NCBI GenBank assembly: GCA_049325575.1 | Contig: JBMOLK010000055.1 | Span: forward strand, 1-19,442 | Length of the DNA stretch: 19,442 nt | Direction: 5' to 3' | DNA from: JBMOLK01 sp049325575 | Lineage (GTDB): Bacteria > Bacillota > Clostridia > Acetivibrionales > Acetivibrionaceae | Shown: positions 14,126-19,442 of the stretch, piece after piece | Position numbering within the stretch: the stretch's first letter is position 1 | Layout of the letters: every line of letters starts with the position of its first letter | Notes under the pieces: model-generated | Databases searched by the model: none | What the model saw: only the letters and a program-made list of their open reading frames with translations | What the model was told of the DNA's origin: nothing | Position numbers and translations under genes: made by a program

Positions 14126-14235
14126 TGCATGAATATCGCCTAATTATTTATATTCTTGAGGAACGGTATAAAGATATTTCCCATATAATACTATAGGTAT
14201 TACTACTGTTTGTTTTGTTAGGGGTCAAGGCCATT

Positions 14236-14505
14236 ATGAATGAGGATAAGATTATAAAAGAGAAGTTGGAACATCTGAAAAACTATATGTATAGGGAGAT
14301 AAGGCATTTGAAGAAAAAAATATTGCACGAAAATTTGTACGAGGATGAGTTAAACAGCTGTTGGATAGCTGACAAATGCAAAGAGCAAGAACGTGGCCAG
14401 GCGGAACACATATACCATAAGCACAGGAAATCCTATAAAAGACGGTACTTTAAAGCTTCTTTCAACAGAAAGTACAAGCGGAATACCCGAAAAGTATGCA
14501 TATAA
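14236..14505 (+). CDS. Basic hypothetical protein, 89 residues
   Basis: The ATG at 14236 is preferred over an in-frame TTG at 14215, which has no ribosome binding site; AGGGGTCAAGG lies upstream of the ATG but its spacing is not ideal. The protein is a likely coiled coil in its first 35 residues (KEKLEHLKNYMYREIRHLKK). It then has a short acidic stretch and a C-terminal 30 residues very rich in Lys, Arg and His (YHKHRKSYKRRYF and NRKYKRNTRK). Two cysteines are in the middle and one sits near the end. There is no signal peptide. I do not recognise the family. The charge suggests nucleic acid, spore coat or acidic polymer binding, but nothing in the sequence decides this. It is flanked by a terminator and by the rubredoxin promoter. 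Confidence 0.62.
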   Translation: MNEDKIIKEKLEHLKNYMYREIRHLKKKILHENLYEDELNSCWIADKCKEQERGQAEHIYHKHRKSYKRRYFKASFNRKYKRNTRKVCI

Positions 14506-14541
14506 TTTTTGTGTAATACTAATTTTTATGTTATTATTATT

Positions 14542-14569
14542 TTGATTTTTGGTAATATAATATTACTAT
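14542..14569 (+). promoter_or_regulatory. Promoter of the rubredoxin gene
   Basis: TTGATT at 14542-14547 and TACTAT at 14564-14569 are 16 bases apart. The leader to the ATG at 14597 is short and contains AGGAG. The spacer is largely occupied by a palindrome described separately. Confidence 0.6.
14552..14566. promoter_or_regulatory. 7-1-7 palindrome overlapping the rubredoxin promoter
   Basis: GTAATAT and ATATTAC flank a single A, giving a perfect 15-base palindrome across the spacer and the start of the -10 box. The 7-1-7 layout resembles operators of Fur-family regulators such as PerR, although the bases are not the PerR consensus. Placement over the promoter would suit repression. Confidence 0.5.
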
Positions 14570-14596
14570 AAATATGAAATAGGAGTTGATAGTACA

Positions 14597-14755
14597 ATGG
14601 ATAAATATGTATGTACGACATGCGGATACATATATGACCCCGCTGAAGGTGATCCTGATGGTGGAATTGCCCCGGGAACAGCATTTGAGGATATTCCGGA
14701 TGATTGGGTGTGCCCTATCTGTGGTGTAGGTAAGGACATGTTTGAAAAGGCGTAG
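14597..14755 (+). CDS. Rubredoxin
   Basis: This 52-residue protein is of standard rubredoxin length. The iron site is formed by Cys6-x2-Cys9-G-Y and Cys39-P-x-Cys42-G. The conserved family residues YIYDPAEGDP (11-20), the P-G-T-x-F block and the D-D-W-V stretch ahead of Cys39 are all present. It carries single electrons in the cytoplasm, typically to rubrerythrin, desulfoferrodoxin or flavodiiron proteins in oxygen and peroxide defence of anaerobes. None of those partners is in this window. The start is supported by AGGAG 11 bases upstream. It is a single-gene unit with its own promoter, a possible operator and a terminator directly after the stop. Confidence 0.97.
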   Translation: MDKYVCTTCGYIYDPAEGDPDGGIAPGTAFEDIPDDWVCPICGVGKDMFEKA

Positions 14756-14760
14756 AAATA

Positions 14761-14800
14761 AAAAAGAAATCCTGATGGGTATTGGGATTTCTTTTATTTA
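14761..14800 (+). terminator. Intrinsic terminator of the rubredoxin gene
   Basis: AAAGAAATCC pairs with GGATTTCTTT around a 12-base loop, followed by a T-rich tail (TTATTTATTTTA). It starts 6 bases after the stop. Confidence 0.85.
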
Positions 14801-14896
14801 TTTTACAAAAAGAAAAAAAGTCCGACCCGAAAGTTAAAGGTCATAGTTTGGCAATATCTATATATACTACGCCCAACAAAGTATTTCAAAAAGGAA

Positions 14897-15037
14897 TTAC
14901 TGAACCACTTCTAATAGCTCCCTGTCTACCCACTTAACATAATCATCTTCAATAAAGATCAGAACTTCATTGTCAAGCCATGTCAATACAAGTACATCGT
15001 TATCAAGGTACTTAACCTTTTTTCCTGTGTAAAACAT
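14897..15037 (-). CDS. Hypothetical small acidic protein, 46 residues
   Basis: On the minus strand an ATG (complement 15035-15037) follows a near-perfect site, AGGAGG, 8 bases ahead. The peptide reads MFYTGKKVKYLDNDVLVLTW, continues with LDNEVLIFIEDDYVKWVDRE and ends LLEVVQ. It is a beta-strand-rich pattern with alternating hydrophobic residues, resembling a small SH3-like or KOW-like barrel, although no named family is recognised. A good promoter lies upstream (15068-15095). The combination of promoter, ribosome binding site and ordered hydrophobic pattern makes it a real gene rather than a chance frame. It is convergent with rubredoxin. No clear terminator follows it; the T-rich minus strand near 14810-14820 may serve. 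Confidence 0.75.
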   Translation of the reverse strand: MFYTGKKVKYLDNDVLVLTWLDNEVLIFIEDDYVKWVDRELLEVVQ

Positions 15038-15067
15038 AGTTAGTTCCTCCTATCTTTTGTAAGGTAC

Positions 15068-15095
15068 ACTATACTTAAATAAAATATCGGCACAA
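15068..15095 (-). promoter_or_regulatory. Promoter of the 46-residue protein
   Basis: On the minus strand TTGTGC (complement 15090-15095) and TATAGT (complement 15068-15073) are 16 bases apart, with a short leader to the ribosome binding site near 15045. Confidence 0.6.
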
Positions 15096-15511
15096 GGGAA
15101 ATATACTTTAGTACATTATGTATACTTTGCTTCAAGTATTTTTTAGTCTTTAGAAATTTATTGAAAAAGATGCCCTGTTAATATATAATGTTGTTTATAT
15201 AAGTCGCTACTCTGCAAATTACATTAAATATTTATTATCTTTATTATTATGGCATTTTAGCGCTTTAGGCGGTATAAAAGCTATTCTTGGTAGTTTCCTG
15301 TACAAATAGTTACTTATATTTGGGCCATCTGACAGGTCTTGTGTTTTATTGTAATTTCGTGCATTAATTCAGCTTTATTGTGCAATAACAAAACTACTGT
15401 AAAATATTTAAGTTTGACTATTGTCAATAGAGATAGTAAATTAAATGTAAGGTCTCTGAACATGTAGCTTTTAAGCTTTGATCAATATGAAACCTGAAGG
15501 AGGTTAAAGAC
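15096..15511. other. Non-coding stretch ahead of the STAS gene
   Basis: No convincing gene is seen on either strand. The stretch holds a consensus-like plus-strand promoter at 15161-15189 and two ATTG/CAAT palindromes at 15375-15388 and 15418-15430. A possible TTGACT box at 15415-15420 has only a poor -10 partner. The ribosome binding site AAGGAGG for the STAS gene is near 15497. A long leader or a small RNA could be encoded, but no stable fold or terminator was recognised inside. Confidence 0.4.
15161..15189 (+). promoter_or_regulatory. Sigma-A-type promoter far upstream of the STAS gene
   Basis: TTGAAA (15161-15166) and a perfect TATAAT (15184-15189) are 17 bases apart. The STAS start is about 315 bases downstream, so the transcript would have a long leader, or the promoter may serve an unrecognised small RNA. 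Confidence 0.6.
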
Positions 15512-15847
15512 ATGAAAGTTGAAACAAATGAGGTAGAAGGCATAAAGATAATAAAACTTACAGGACAGATCAGGATATCTACTCAAAATGAATTTAAGGA
15601 TCTACTGGATAGCCTGGCAAGAGAAAATGAAGGGAAGACTGTTATAATCAGCATGGATGGAGTAATATATATGAATAGTGCCGGTCTGGGCATTATTATC
15701 GATACCTATAAGAAGTTCAAAGAGAAAAAGGGAAGAATGGTATTGTGTAATCTTATGCCGGACATCTTGAAATTGTTTGAAGTAACTAGACTTAACAGGT
15801 TTATAGAGATATATGAGACTGAAAACGAAGCTTTAAGTAAGCTGTAA
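15512..15847 (+). CDS. STAS domain anti-sigma factor antagonist (SpoIIAA/RsbV-like)
   Basis: This 111-residue protein is a single STAS domain of the usual length, starting at ATG 15512 after AAGGAGG. The phosphorylation loop is MNSAGLG with Ser56 as the predicted acceptor; the usual preceding Asp is Asn here (N55), a common variant in clostridial members. GQI near residue 18 and the VTRLNRFIEIY block near residue 90 match the family. In partner switching, the unphosphorylated form binds and neutralises an anti-sigma kinase, and a PP2C phosphatase reactivates it. A PAS-SpoIIE phosphatase is encoded 2.3 kb away on the other strand, but no RsbW-type kinase or sigma factor lies beside it. It therefore may belong to a scattered switch or to another control, such as chemotaxis or surface behaviour. 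It is a single-gene unit. Confidence 0.93.
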   Translation: MKVETNEVEGIKIIKLTGQIRISTQNEFKDLLDSLARENEGKTVIISMDGVIYMNSAGLGIIIDTYKKFKEKKGRMVLCNLMPDILKLFEVTRLNRFIEIYETENEALSKL

Positions 15848-15882
15848 ACTAAATAAAAGATATATTCCTTAAAGATATTGGG

Positions 15883-15924
15883 AATTGCAAGTTGGAGATA
15901 TAAATATTGCAATTTGTTGTTTTG
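15883..15924 (+). terminator. Probable weak terminator after the STAS gene
   Basis: AATTGCAA (15883-15890) and TTGCAATT (15907-15914) are perfect 8-base arms, followed by TGTTGTTTTG. The stem is AT-rich and the tail is interrupted, so termination would be modest. Confidence 0.45.
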
Positions 15925-15940
15925 AAATATAATAAAATAC

Positions 15941-15968
15941 TTGCTTAAATCTATAGATATGTTATAAT
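15941..15968 (+). promoter_or_regulatory. glnA promoter
   Basis: TTGCTT (15941-15946) and TATAAT (15963-15968) are 16 bases apart. Transcription would begin near 15975, giving a leader of about 180 bases that contains the attenuator below. Confidence 0.75.
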
Positions 15969-16002
15969 GAATTTAAATGAATAGGTAGTTTTTGTAGTAA
16001 TC

Positions 16003-16023
16003 TTGGGACAATGGCGTTCCCAA
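16003..16023 (+). promoter_or_regulatory. ANTAR-type hexaloop hairpin in the glnA leader (antiterminator)
   Basis: TTGGGA-C and G-T-TCCCAA form a stem with one bulged base around the six-base loop AATGGC. The loop has A at position 1 (16010) and G at position 4 (16013), the two bases recognised by ANTAR proteins. The 3' arm (16016-16023) is also part of the left arm of the following terminator, so the two folds exclude each other. ANTAR targets normally have two such hairpins; an upstream partner is not clear here. An ANTAR protein is encoded just after glnA. Confidence 0.7.
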
Positions 16024-16059
16024 ATTGGGTCGAAGGGCTTGATTTGGGCACGCTTTTTT
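16014..16059 (+). terminator. Intrinsic terminator (attenuator) in the glnA leader
   Basis: GCGTTCCCAAAT (16014-16025) pairs with ATTTGGGCACGC (16042-16053) with a single mismatch, around a 16-base loop. Six T follow at 16054-16059. It lies between the promoter and glnA, so read-through must be controlled. Formation of the upstream hexaloop hairpin would prevent it. Confidence 0.85.
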
Positions 16060-16153
16060 GATATTTCTTTGCAGGATGAAACGTTCAAATTGCATTTTTT
16101 ACTGCCTGATATCATATTTTTATTTATAAGTATTTTGGGAGGAGTGAGGTTGT

Positions 16154-17488
16154 ATGCCTAAGTACACAAAAGAAGATATTCTTAGAATTGTAAGGGAACA
16201 AGATGTAAAGTTCGTCCGCTTGCAGTTTACAGATATATTCGGCACCTTAAAGAATGTAGCTATTACAGTTGATCAACTTGAAAAAGCACTTGACAATAAA
16301 TGCATGTTTGACGGATCGTCAATAGAAGGGTTTGTGAGAATCGAAGAGTCCGACATGTATCTGAGGCCGGATCCAAGCACCTTTGTAATATTCCCCTGGA
16401 GACCCCAGACAGGAAAAGTTGCAAGGCTTATATGTGATGTTTACAATCCTGATGGAACTCCTTTTGAGGGAGATCCCAGGTATATATTGAAGAGAGCTTT
16501 GAAAAAGGCTAATGATATGGGGTATGAGAGCTTTAACGTTGGGCCTGAGTGCGAGTTTTTTCTCTTTTTGACAGATGGAGAGGGTAACCCCACTACAGTA
16601 ACACATGATAATGGCGGTTATTTTGATCTTGGCCCTGTTGATCTGGGCGAAAATGCAAGGAGAGATATGTGCCTTGCTTTAGAGGAGATGGGCTTTGAGG
16701 TTGAGGCTTCCCACCATGAAGTTGCACCTGGACAGCATGAAATTGATTTTAAATATAGCGATGCATTAAACACTGCAGATGCAATTGTAACCTTTAAACT
16801 TGTGGTAAAGGCTATTGCCCAGAGGCATGGCTTACATGCTGCGTTTATGCCAAAGCCTATTTACGGCATTAACGGGTCGGGAATGCATATCAACACCTCC
16901 CTTTTTAAAGACGGCAAGAATGCATTTTATGATGAAAACGGCCCGCTTCAGTTAAGCCAGGATGCTTACTGGTTCATAGGGGGCCTTATGAAGCATATTA
17001 AAGCTATTGCTTCCATAACCAACCCTTTGGTTAACTCATATAAGAGATTGGTGCCTGGCTATGAAGCTCCTGTGTATATTGCATGGTCTGCAAGAAACAG
17101 AAGCCCCCTTATAAGGATTCCGGCAGCGAGGGGAGAATCAACAAGGGTGGAGCTTAGGTGTCCAGACCCTGCCTGCAACCCGTATTTGGCTCTAGCAGCC
17201 ATACTTACTGCAGGTCTTGATGGAATAGAGAACAAGACCCAGCCTCCTGCATCAACCGATAAAAATATATTCCAGATGAATGAACAGGAGAGACTAAGGG
17301 AGGGTATTATGGCACTCCCGGGCAGTCTTAAGGAAGCAGTAGATGAAACCAAGAACAGTGAACTGGCTAAAAAGGTATTGGGCCCTCATATATTTGAAAA
17401 GTATATAAGAGCCAAAGAGGAAGAGTGGGATAACTACAGGACCAGAATAAGTCAGTGGGAGATAGAAAACTATTTGACAAAGTATTAG
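16154..17488 (+). CDS. glnA: Glutamine synthetase, type I-alpha
   Basis: This 444-residue enzyme makes glutamine from glutamate, ammonia and ATP and acts as a cytoplasmic dodecamer. Conserved blocks in order are MFDGSSIEGF (51-60), GPECEFFLF, HHEVAPGQHEID, GINGSGMHIN, then ITNPLVNSYKRLVPGYEAP, ARNRSPLIRIP and VELRCPDPACNPYLA. The length and the lack of the extra segment and adenylylation tyrosine of the GSI-beta type place it with the Gram-positive GSI-alpha type. Arg62 matches the residue that confers feedback inhibition by glutamine in the B. subtilis enzyme. It starts at ATG 16154 with GGAGGAGTGAGG upstream. Expression should be set by leader attenuation (16003-16059) with the receiver-ANTAR protein encoded next. 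No GlnR operator (TGTNA-N7-TNACA) was noticed at the promoter. Confidence 0.98.
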   Translation: MPKYTKEDILRIVREQDVKFVRLQFTDIFGTLKNVAITVDQLEKALDNKCMFDGSSIEGFVRIEESDMYLRPDPSTFVIFPWRPQTGKVARLICDVYNPDGTPFEGDPRYILKRALKKANDMGYESFNVGPECEFFLFLTDGEGNPTTVTHDNGGYFDLGPVDLGENARRDMCLALEEMGFEVEASHHEVAPGQHEIDFKYSDALNTADAIVTFKLVVKAIAQRHGLHAAFMPKPIYGINGSGMHINTSLFKDGKNAFYDENGPLQLSQDAYWFIGGLMKHIKAIASITNPLVNSYKRLVPGYEAPVYIAWSARNRSPLIRIPAARGESTRVELRCPDPACNPYLALAAILTAGLDGIENKTQPPASTDKNIFQMNEQERLREGIMALPGSLKEAVDETKNSELAKKVLGPHIFEKYIRAKEEEWDNYRTRISQWEIENYLTKY

Positions 17489-17523
17489 AGTAATATGTTA
17501 AATATAAAAAAATTTTAAAAGTC

Positions 17524-17585
17524 ATATGGCAGCAACGACGCAGCCGGACCCTCGGGTTCGGCTATCTTTATATAATTTGCCATAT
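17524..17585 (+). other. Structured RNA element between glnA and the ANTAR gene
   Basis: ATATGGCA (17524-17531) and TGCCATAT (17578-17585) are perfect outer arms. Inside lies a very stable hairpin, AGCCGGACC (17542-17550) with GGTTCGGCT (17555-17563), nine pairs including one G-U, capped by CTCG. Asymmetric internal strands of 10 and 14 bases join them. The inner hairpin is terminator-like, but its tail (ATCTTTATATAATTT) is a poor T-run. It may be a leaky terminator that sets a lower level of the downstream gene. I do not match it to a named riboswitch class. Confidence 0.55.
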
Positions 17586-17659
17586 ACTGTAATTAGCTGC
17601 AGTTATTAATATTTGTTCAAACTATATCAATTCAAACTATATGGTATTGGGGTGTTAAC

Positions 17660-18235
17660 ATGGAGGCGGTAAGAATAATAGTAGCCATGAGTAATGACAC
17701 GTCAATTGGAAAGCTAAGGGGTATTTTGACAGAGTGCGGTTATAAGGTAATTGAACAGGCAAAAGACGGTCAGGATTGTATGCGTAAAATAAGGACTCTA
17801 AAGCCTGACATAGCTATTCTGGATTTTAATGTTTCATCCGTAAACGGCTATGAAGTTGCCAAAATTGTACTGGAGGATGACATTTGCGATGTAATATTGA
17901 TTGCTACTGAAGTGCAGAAAGAGCTTTTGGATGATATAAATTCAGAAAGTGAACTTGTATGTATGACTAAACCGATTAATAAGACTACCCTTATAAATAC
18001 AATTGATCTGATGGTTAAAAGTAAAAGAAAAATAAGGAAGCTTCAGTCAGAAATAAACGAGTTAAGAAACACTTTGGACACCAGGAAAGAGGTGGAGAAG
18101 GCTAAAGGCCTTTTAATGAAACATCTGGAACTTACTGAATCTGAAGCATTTAAAAGAATTCAAAAGCAAAGTATGGATAAAGGAATACCTATGAAAGAAA
18201 TTGCAAGGGCTATAATACTTGCATACGATGTATGA
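17660..18235 (+). CDS. Receiver-like ANTAR domain RNA-binding antiterminator (NitR-like)
   Basis: This 191-residue protein has an N-terminal response-regulator receiver fold (about 3-118) and a C-terminal ANTAR domain (about 132-190). In the receiver, the acceptor Asp55 (A-I-L-DF) and the lysine of MTKP are kept. The paired acidic residues normally at the end of the first strand are replaced by AMSND, so phosphorylation may be weak or replaced by another signal. A helical linker leads to the ANTAR core, with VEKAKGLLM, LTESEAFKRIQKQSMDKGIPM and KEIARAIILAY. ANTAR dimers bind hexaloop hairpins in RNA leaders and prevent terminator formation. Location after glnA matches clostridial nitR genes, and a fitting hairpin with an overlapping terminator lies in the glnA leader, so regulation of glnA is very likely. 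Confidence 0.9.
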   Translation: MEAVRIIVAMSNDTSIGKLRGILTECGYKVIEQAKDGQDCMRKIRTLKPDIAILDFNVSSVNGYEVAKIVLEDDICDVILIATEVQKELLDDINSESELVCMTKPINKTTLINTIDLMVKSKRKIRKLQSEINELRNTLDTRKEVEKAKGLLMKHLELTESEAFKRIQKQSMDKGIPMKEIARAIILAYDV

Positions 18236-18262
18236 GCTATTGTGGAAAGCAATAGCTTTTTT
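18235..18262 (+). terminator. Intrinsic terminator after the ANTAR gene
   Basis: AGCTATTG (18235-18242) and CAATAGCT (18250-18257) are perfect arms around 7 bases, followed by a run of T to 18262. The first base overlaps the last base of the stop codon. Confidence 0.9.
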
Positions 18263-18343
18263 GTTAATGTTAATCATCACATTTATAAGAAGCTCATATA
18301 GTATTATAATATAATTAGACTAAAATAAATGGGGGATGACACA

Positions 18344-19063
18344 ATGTTGGATCAAAGGCCATTAATAGCCATAACACCTGGTTTTGACTACAATGGAAAC
18401 AAGATGTATATTCACAGGGGTTACTATGAGGGAATAAGCTTGGCTGGAGGATTACCGGTGCTTCTTCCAACCACAGAGGATGAAGGCATGTTGTCTGACA
18501 TAATAGAGAGGTTTGACGGATTTCTGCTGTCAGGCGGGCCGGATGTGGATGCCAGTTATTTTGGTGAGTGGAACTATAAATATACCGGTGAAATATCTCC
18601 GTACCGGGACAAAATGGAGATTTTCATAGCAAGGGAAGTTGTAAGCAGAAACAAACCTGTCTTTGGAATATGCAGGGGTATACAGGTCTTGAATGTTGCG
18701 CTGGGGGGCACAATATACCAGGATGTTTATTCCCAAATAAAGGACAGGGAGCTGGTCAAGCATTCGCAGGATGCTCCCAGGTGGTATCCTACACACAATA
18801 TTAATATTGAAAAGGGATCAAAGGTCTATGAGTCACATGGCAAAGAGATTGTGTGCGTAAATTCCTTCCATCATCAGGCTGTTAAAGATCTGGCACCTGG
18901 CTTTGAAGTAACATCAAGGTGTGACGACGGAATAATTGAGTCTATTGAAAATCCTAAATGTAGATTTGCGGTAGGGGTTCAATGGCACCCTGAACTTATG
19001 TGGGAAAAAGATTCAGCATTTCTAAAGCTCTTTGAAAACTTTGTTAATGCATGTAGGCTGTAG
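18344..19063 (+). CDS. Class I glutamine amidotransferase, gamma-glutamyl hydrolase type (peptidase C26, PuuD-like)
   Basis: This 239-residue protein is read from ATG 18344, which has GGGGGAT about 9 bases ahead. An ATG at 18329 would place that site inside the gene. The fold and triad are clear: LLSGGPDVD (61-69), GICRGIQVLN with nucleophile Cys110, and GVQWHPE with His215 and Glu217. The HHQAV block near 185 is typical of the C26 group. Members cleave gamma-glutamyl amides such as gamma-glutamyl-GABA or gamma-glutamyl putrescine, or act in related nitrogen scavenging. No polyamine or GABA genes lie nearby, so the substrate is open. Its position after glnA and its regulator fits nitrogen metabolism, but a terminator separates them. 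A TATAAT-like box near 18306 suggests its own promoter. Confidence 0.92.
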   Translation: MLDQRPLIAITPGFDYNGNKMYIHRGYYEGISLAGGLPVLLPTTEDEGMLSDIIERFDGFLLSGGPDVDASYFGEWNYKYTGEISPYRDKMEIFIAREVVSRNKPVFGICRGIQVLNVALGGTIYQDVYSQIKDRELVKHSQDAPRWYPTHNINIEKGSKVYESHGKEIVCVNSFHHQAVKDLAPGFEVTSRCDDGIIESIENPKCRFAVGVQWHPELMWEKDSAFLKLFENFVNACRL

Positions 19064-19165
19064 CAAGCATTAATTTCAGCAGAAGACAAAAGCTGGCATA
19101 AAATAAGCAACAGATCGTTGCTATTGTGTCGAATGCCGGAAAATATATGTCGAAAAATATTTTGT

Positions 19166-19196
19166 TTGGCATGAAGGTTGAATATTATGATATAAT
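19166..19196 (+). promoter_or_regulatory. Extended -10 promoter ahead of the last gene
   Basis: TATAAT at 19191-19196 is preceded by TGA, giving the TGnTATAAT extended -10 form. TTGGCA at 19166-19171 is a possible -35 box, with a long 19-base spacer. The leader to the ATG at 19236 is short. Confidence 0.6.
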
Positions 19197-19235
19197 ATGA
19201 TAAATTCATCTTAACAATATGAGAGGGTTCCTATT

Positions 19236-19442
19236 ATGTGGACATCTGTTGTGAGCTTTCTAGCAGTTTCAGTGCCTGAACAATTCCTGATGGCGCTGTT
19301 TGCTTGGATAATCCTTGGTAAAAGTGAAACAGCGAAGTTTCGTAATGTAGTTTTCGTCGGTATAAGTGCAGCAGTTGCCTTTAAAGCACTACAAGTTATT
19401 CTTATAAATAATACATTTGTTATTATTCCACAGGTTTTGGTT
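19236..19442 (+). CDS. Multi-pass membrane protein, N-terminal 69 residues (cut by window edge)
   Basis: The ATG at 19236 follows GAGAGGG by 9 bases. The frame is open for 69 codons to the end of the window. Residues 5-27 and 37-58 are hydrophobic (SVVSFLAVSVPEQFLMALFA, then a charged turn GKSETAKFRN, then VVFVGISAAVAFKALQVI), so at least two membrane segments are present. The SVPEQFLM stretch is reminiscent of N-terminal membrane domains of clostridial AgrC-like sensor kinases, but too little is visible to assign a family. Confidence 0.75.
   Translation, partial: MWTSVVSFLAVSVPEQFLMALFAWIILGKSETAKFRNVVFVGISAAVAFKALQVILINNTFVIIPQVLV

Noticed and set aside
15941..16153. GlnR or TnrA operator at the glnA promoter
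   Set aside because: No TGTNA-N7-TNACA palindrome was found near the promoter; attenuation explains the leader better.
17524..17585. Known riboswitch (cyclic-di-GMP or glutamine class)
   Set aside because: The conserved core bases of those classes, as I know them, are not present; only the general stem-in-stem shape is similar.

Overview
The window looks like chromosome of an anaerobic, low-GC, spore-forming cellulolytic Firmicute close to the Acetivibrio/Hungateiclostridium (Clostridium thermocellum) group. The evidence is a secreted esterase with a type I dockerin whose two repeats carry the Ser-Thr and Lys-Arg pairs seen in C. thermocellum dockerins, a YyaC-type sporulation protein, a clostridial glnA plus ANTAR-regulator arrangement, rubredoxin, and AT-rich intergenic DNA with strong GGAGG ribosome binding sites. 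The species is not determined. No tRNA, rRNA, CRISPR array, transposase or integrase was seen.

Layout. (1) 1-3380: the start of a sigma-70-family (ECF-like) factor faces leftward and is cut by the window edge. Divergent from it is a three-gene unit: two paralogous lipoproteins and a radical SAM/SPASM enzyme. It is preceded by an ECF-type promoter (GGAAC-N16-CGTC) and closed by a hairpin terminator. This is the most novel part of the window. The two lipoproteins share a gapless 56-residue N-terminus, with about 40 residues ahead of the signal peptide, and a GRG-x-FGC-x-SV-x-PP motif. That suggests they may be substrates modified by the radical SAM enzyme. (2) 3433-4902, minus: a dockerin-bearing CE2-type carbohydrate esterase with a candidate sigma-I promoter. 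(3) 4936-7429: an ABC-2 exporter (ATPase, permease) with a TetR repressor as third gene. Two TTGAC-N6-GTCAA operators exactly 40 bp apart flank the operon's -10 box. (4) 7538-8683: a secreted or anchored GH8-like protein. (5) 8783-13296, minus: a small protein and an ArsA/GET3 ATPase with a C-terminal HSP20-like domain, a MarR regulator, a metallophosphoesterase lipoprotein, and a PAS-SpoIIE phosphatase. The MarR gene and arsA each have a copy of one inverted repeat upstream. (6) 13457-15847: yyaC, a basic hypothetical protein, rubredoxin, a 46-residue minus-strand protein and an STAS anti-anti-sigma factor. (7) 15941-18262: glnA with a leader that can fold either as an intrinsic terminator or as an ANTAR-type hexaloop hairpin, followed by a receiver-ANTAR protein that is the obvious candidate to control it. 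(8) 18344-19442: a class I glutamine amidotransferase (peptidase C26 type) and the start of a membrane protein.

Functional links. The nitrogen block forms a self-contained loop in which the ANTAR protein probably allows transcription through the glnA leader terminator. The TetR and MarR units each carry their own operators and look autoregulated. The SpoIIE-type phosphatase and the STAS protein belong to partner-switching families and could act in one pathway, though they are not adjacent. Several starts were moved from the longest open frame to the codon supported by a ribosome binding site: 390, 1353, 8992, 10733, 14236 and 18344. Two short genes, rubredoxin and the 46-residue protein, were found by reading the intergenic DNA.
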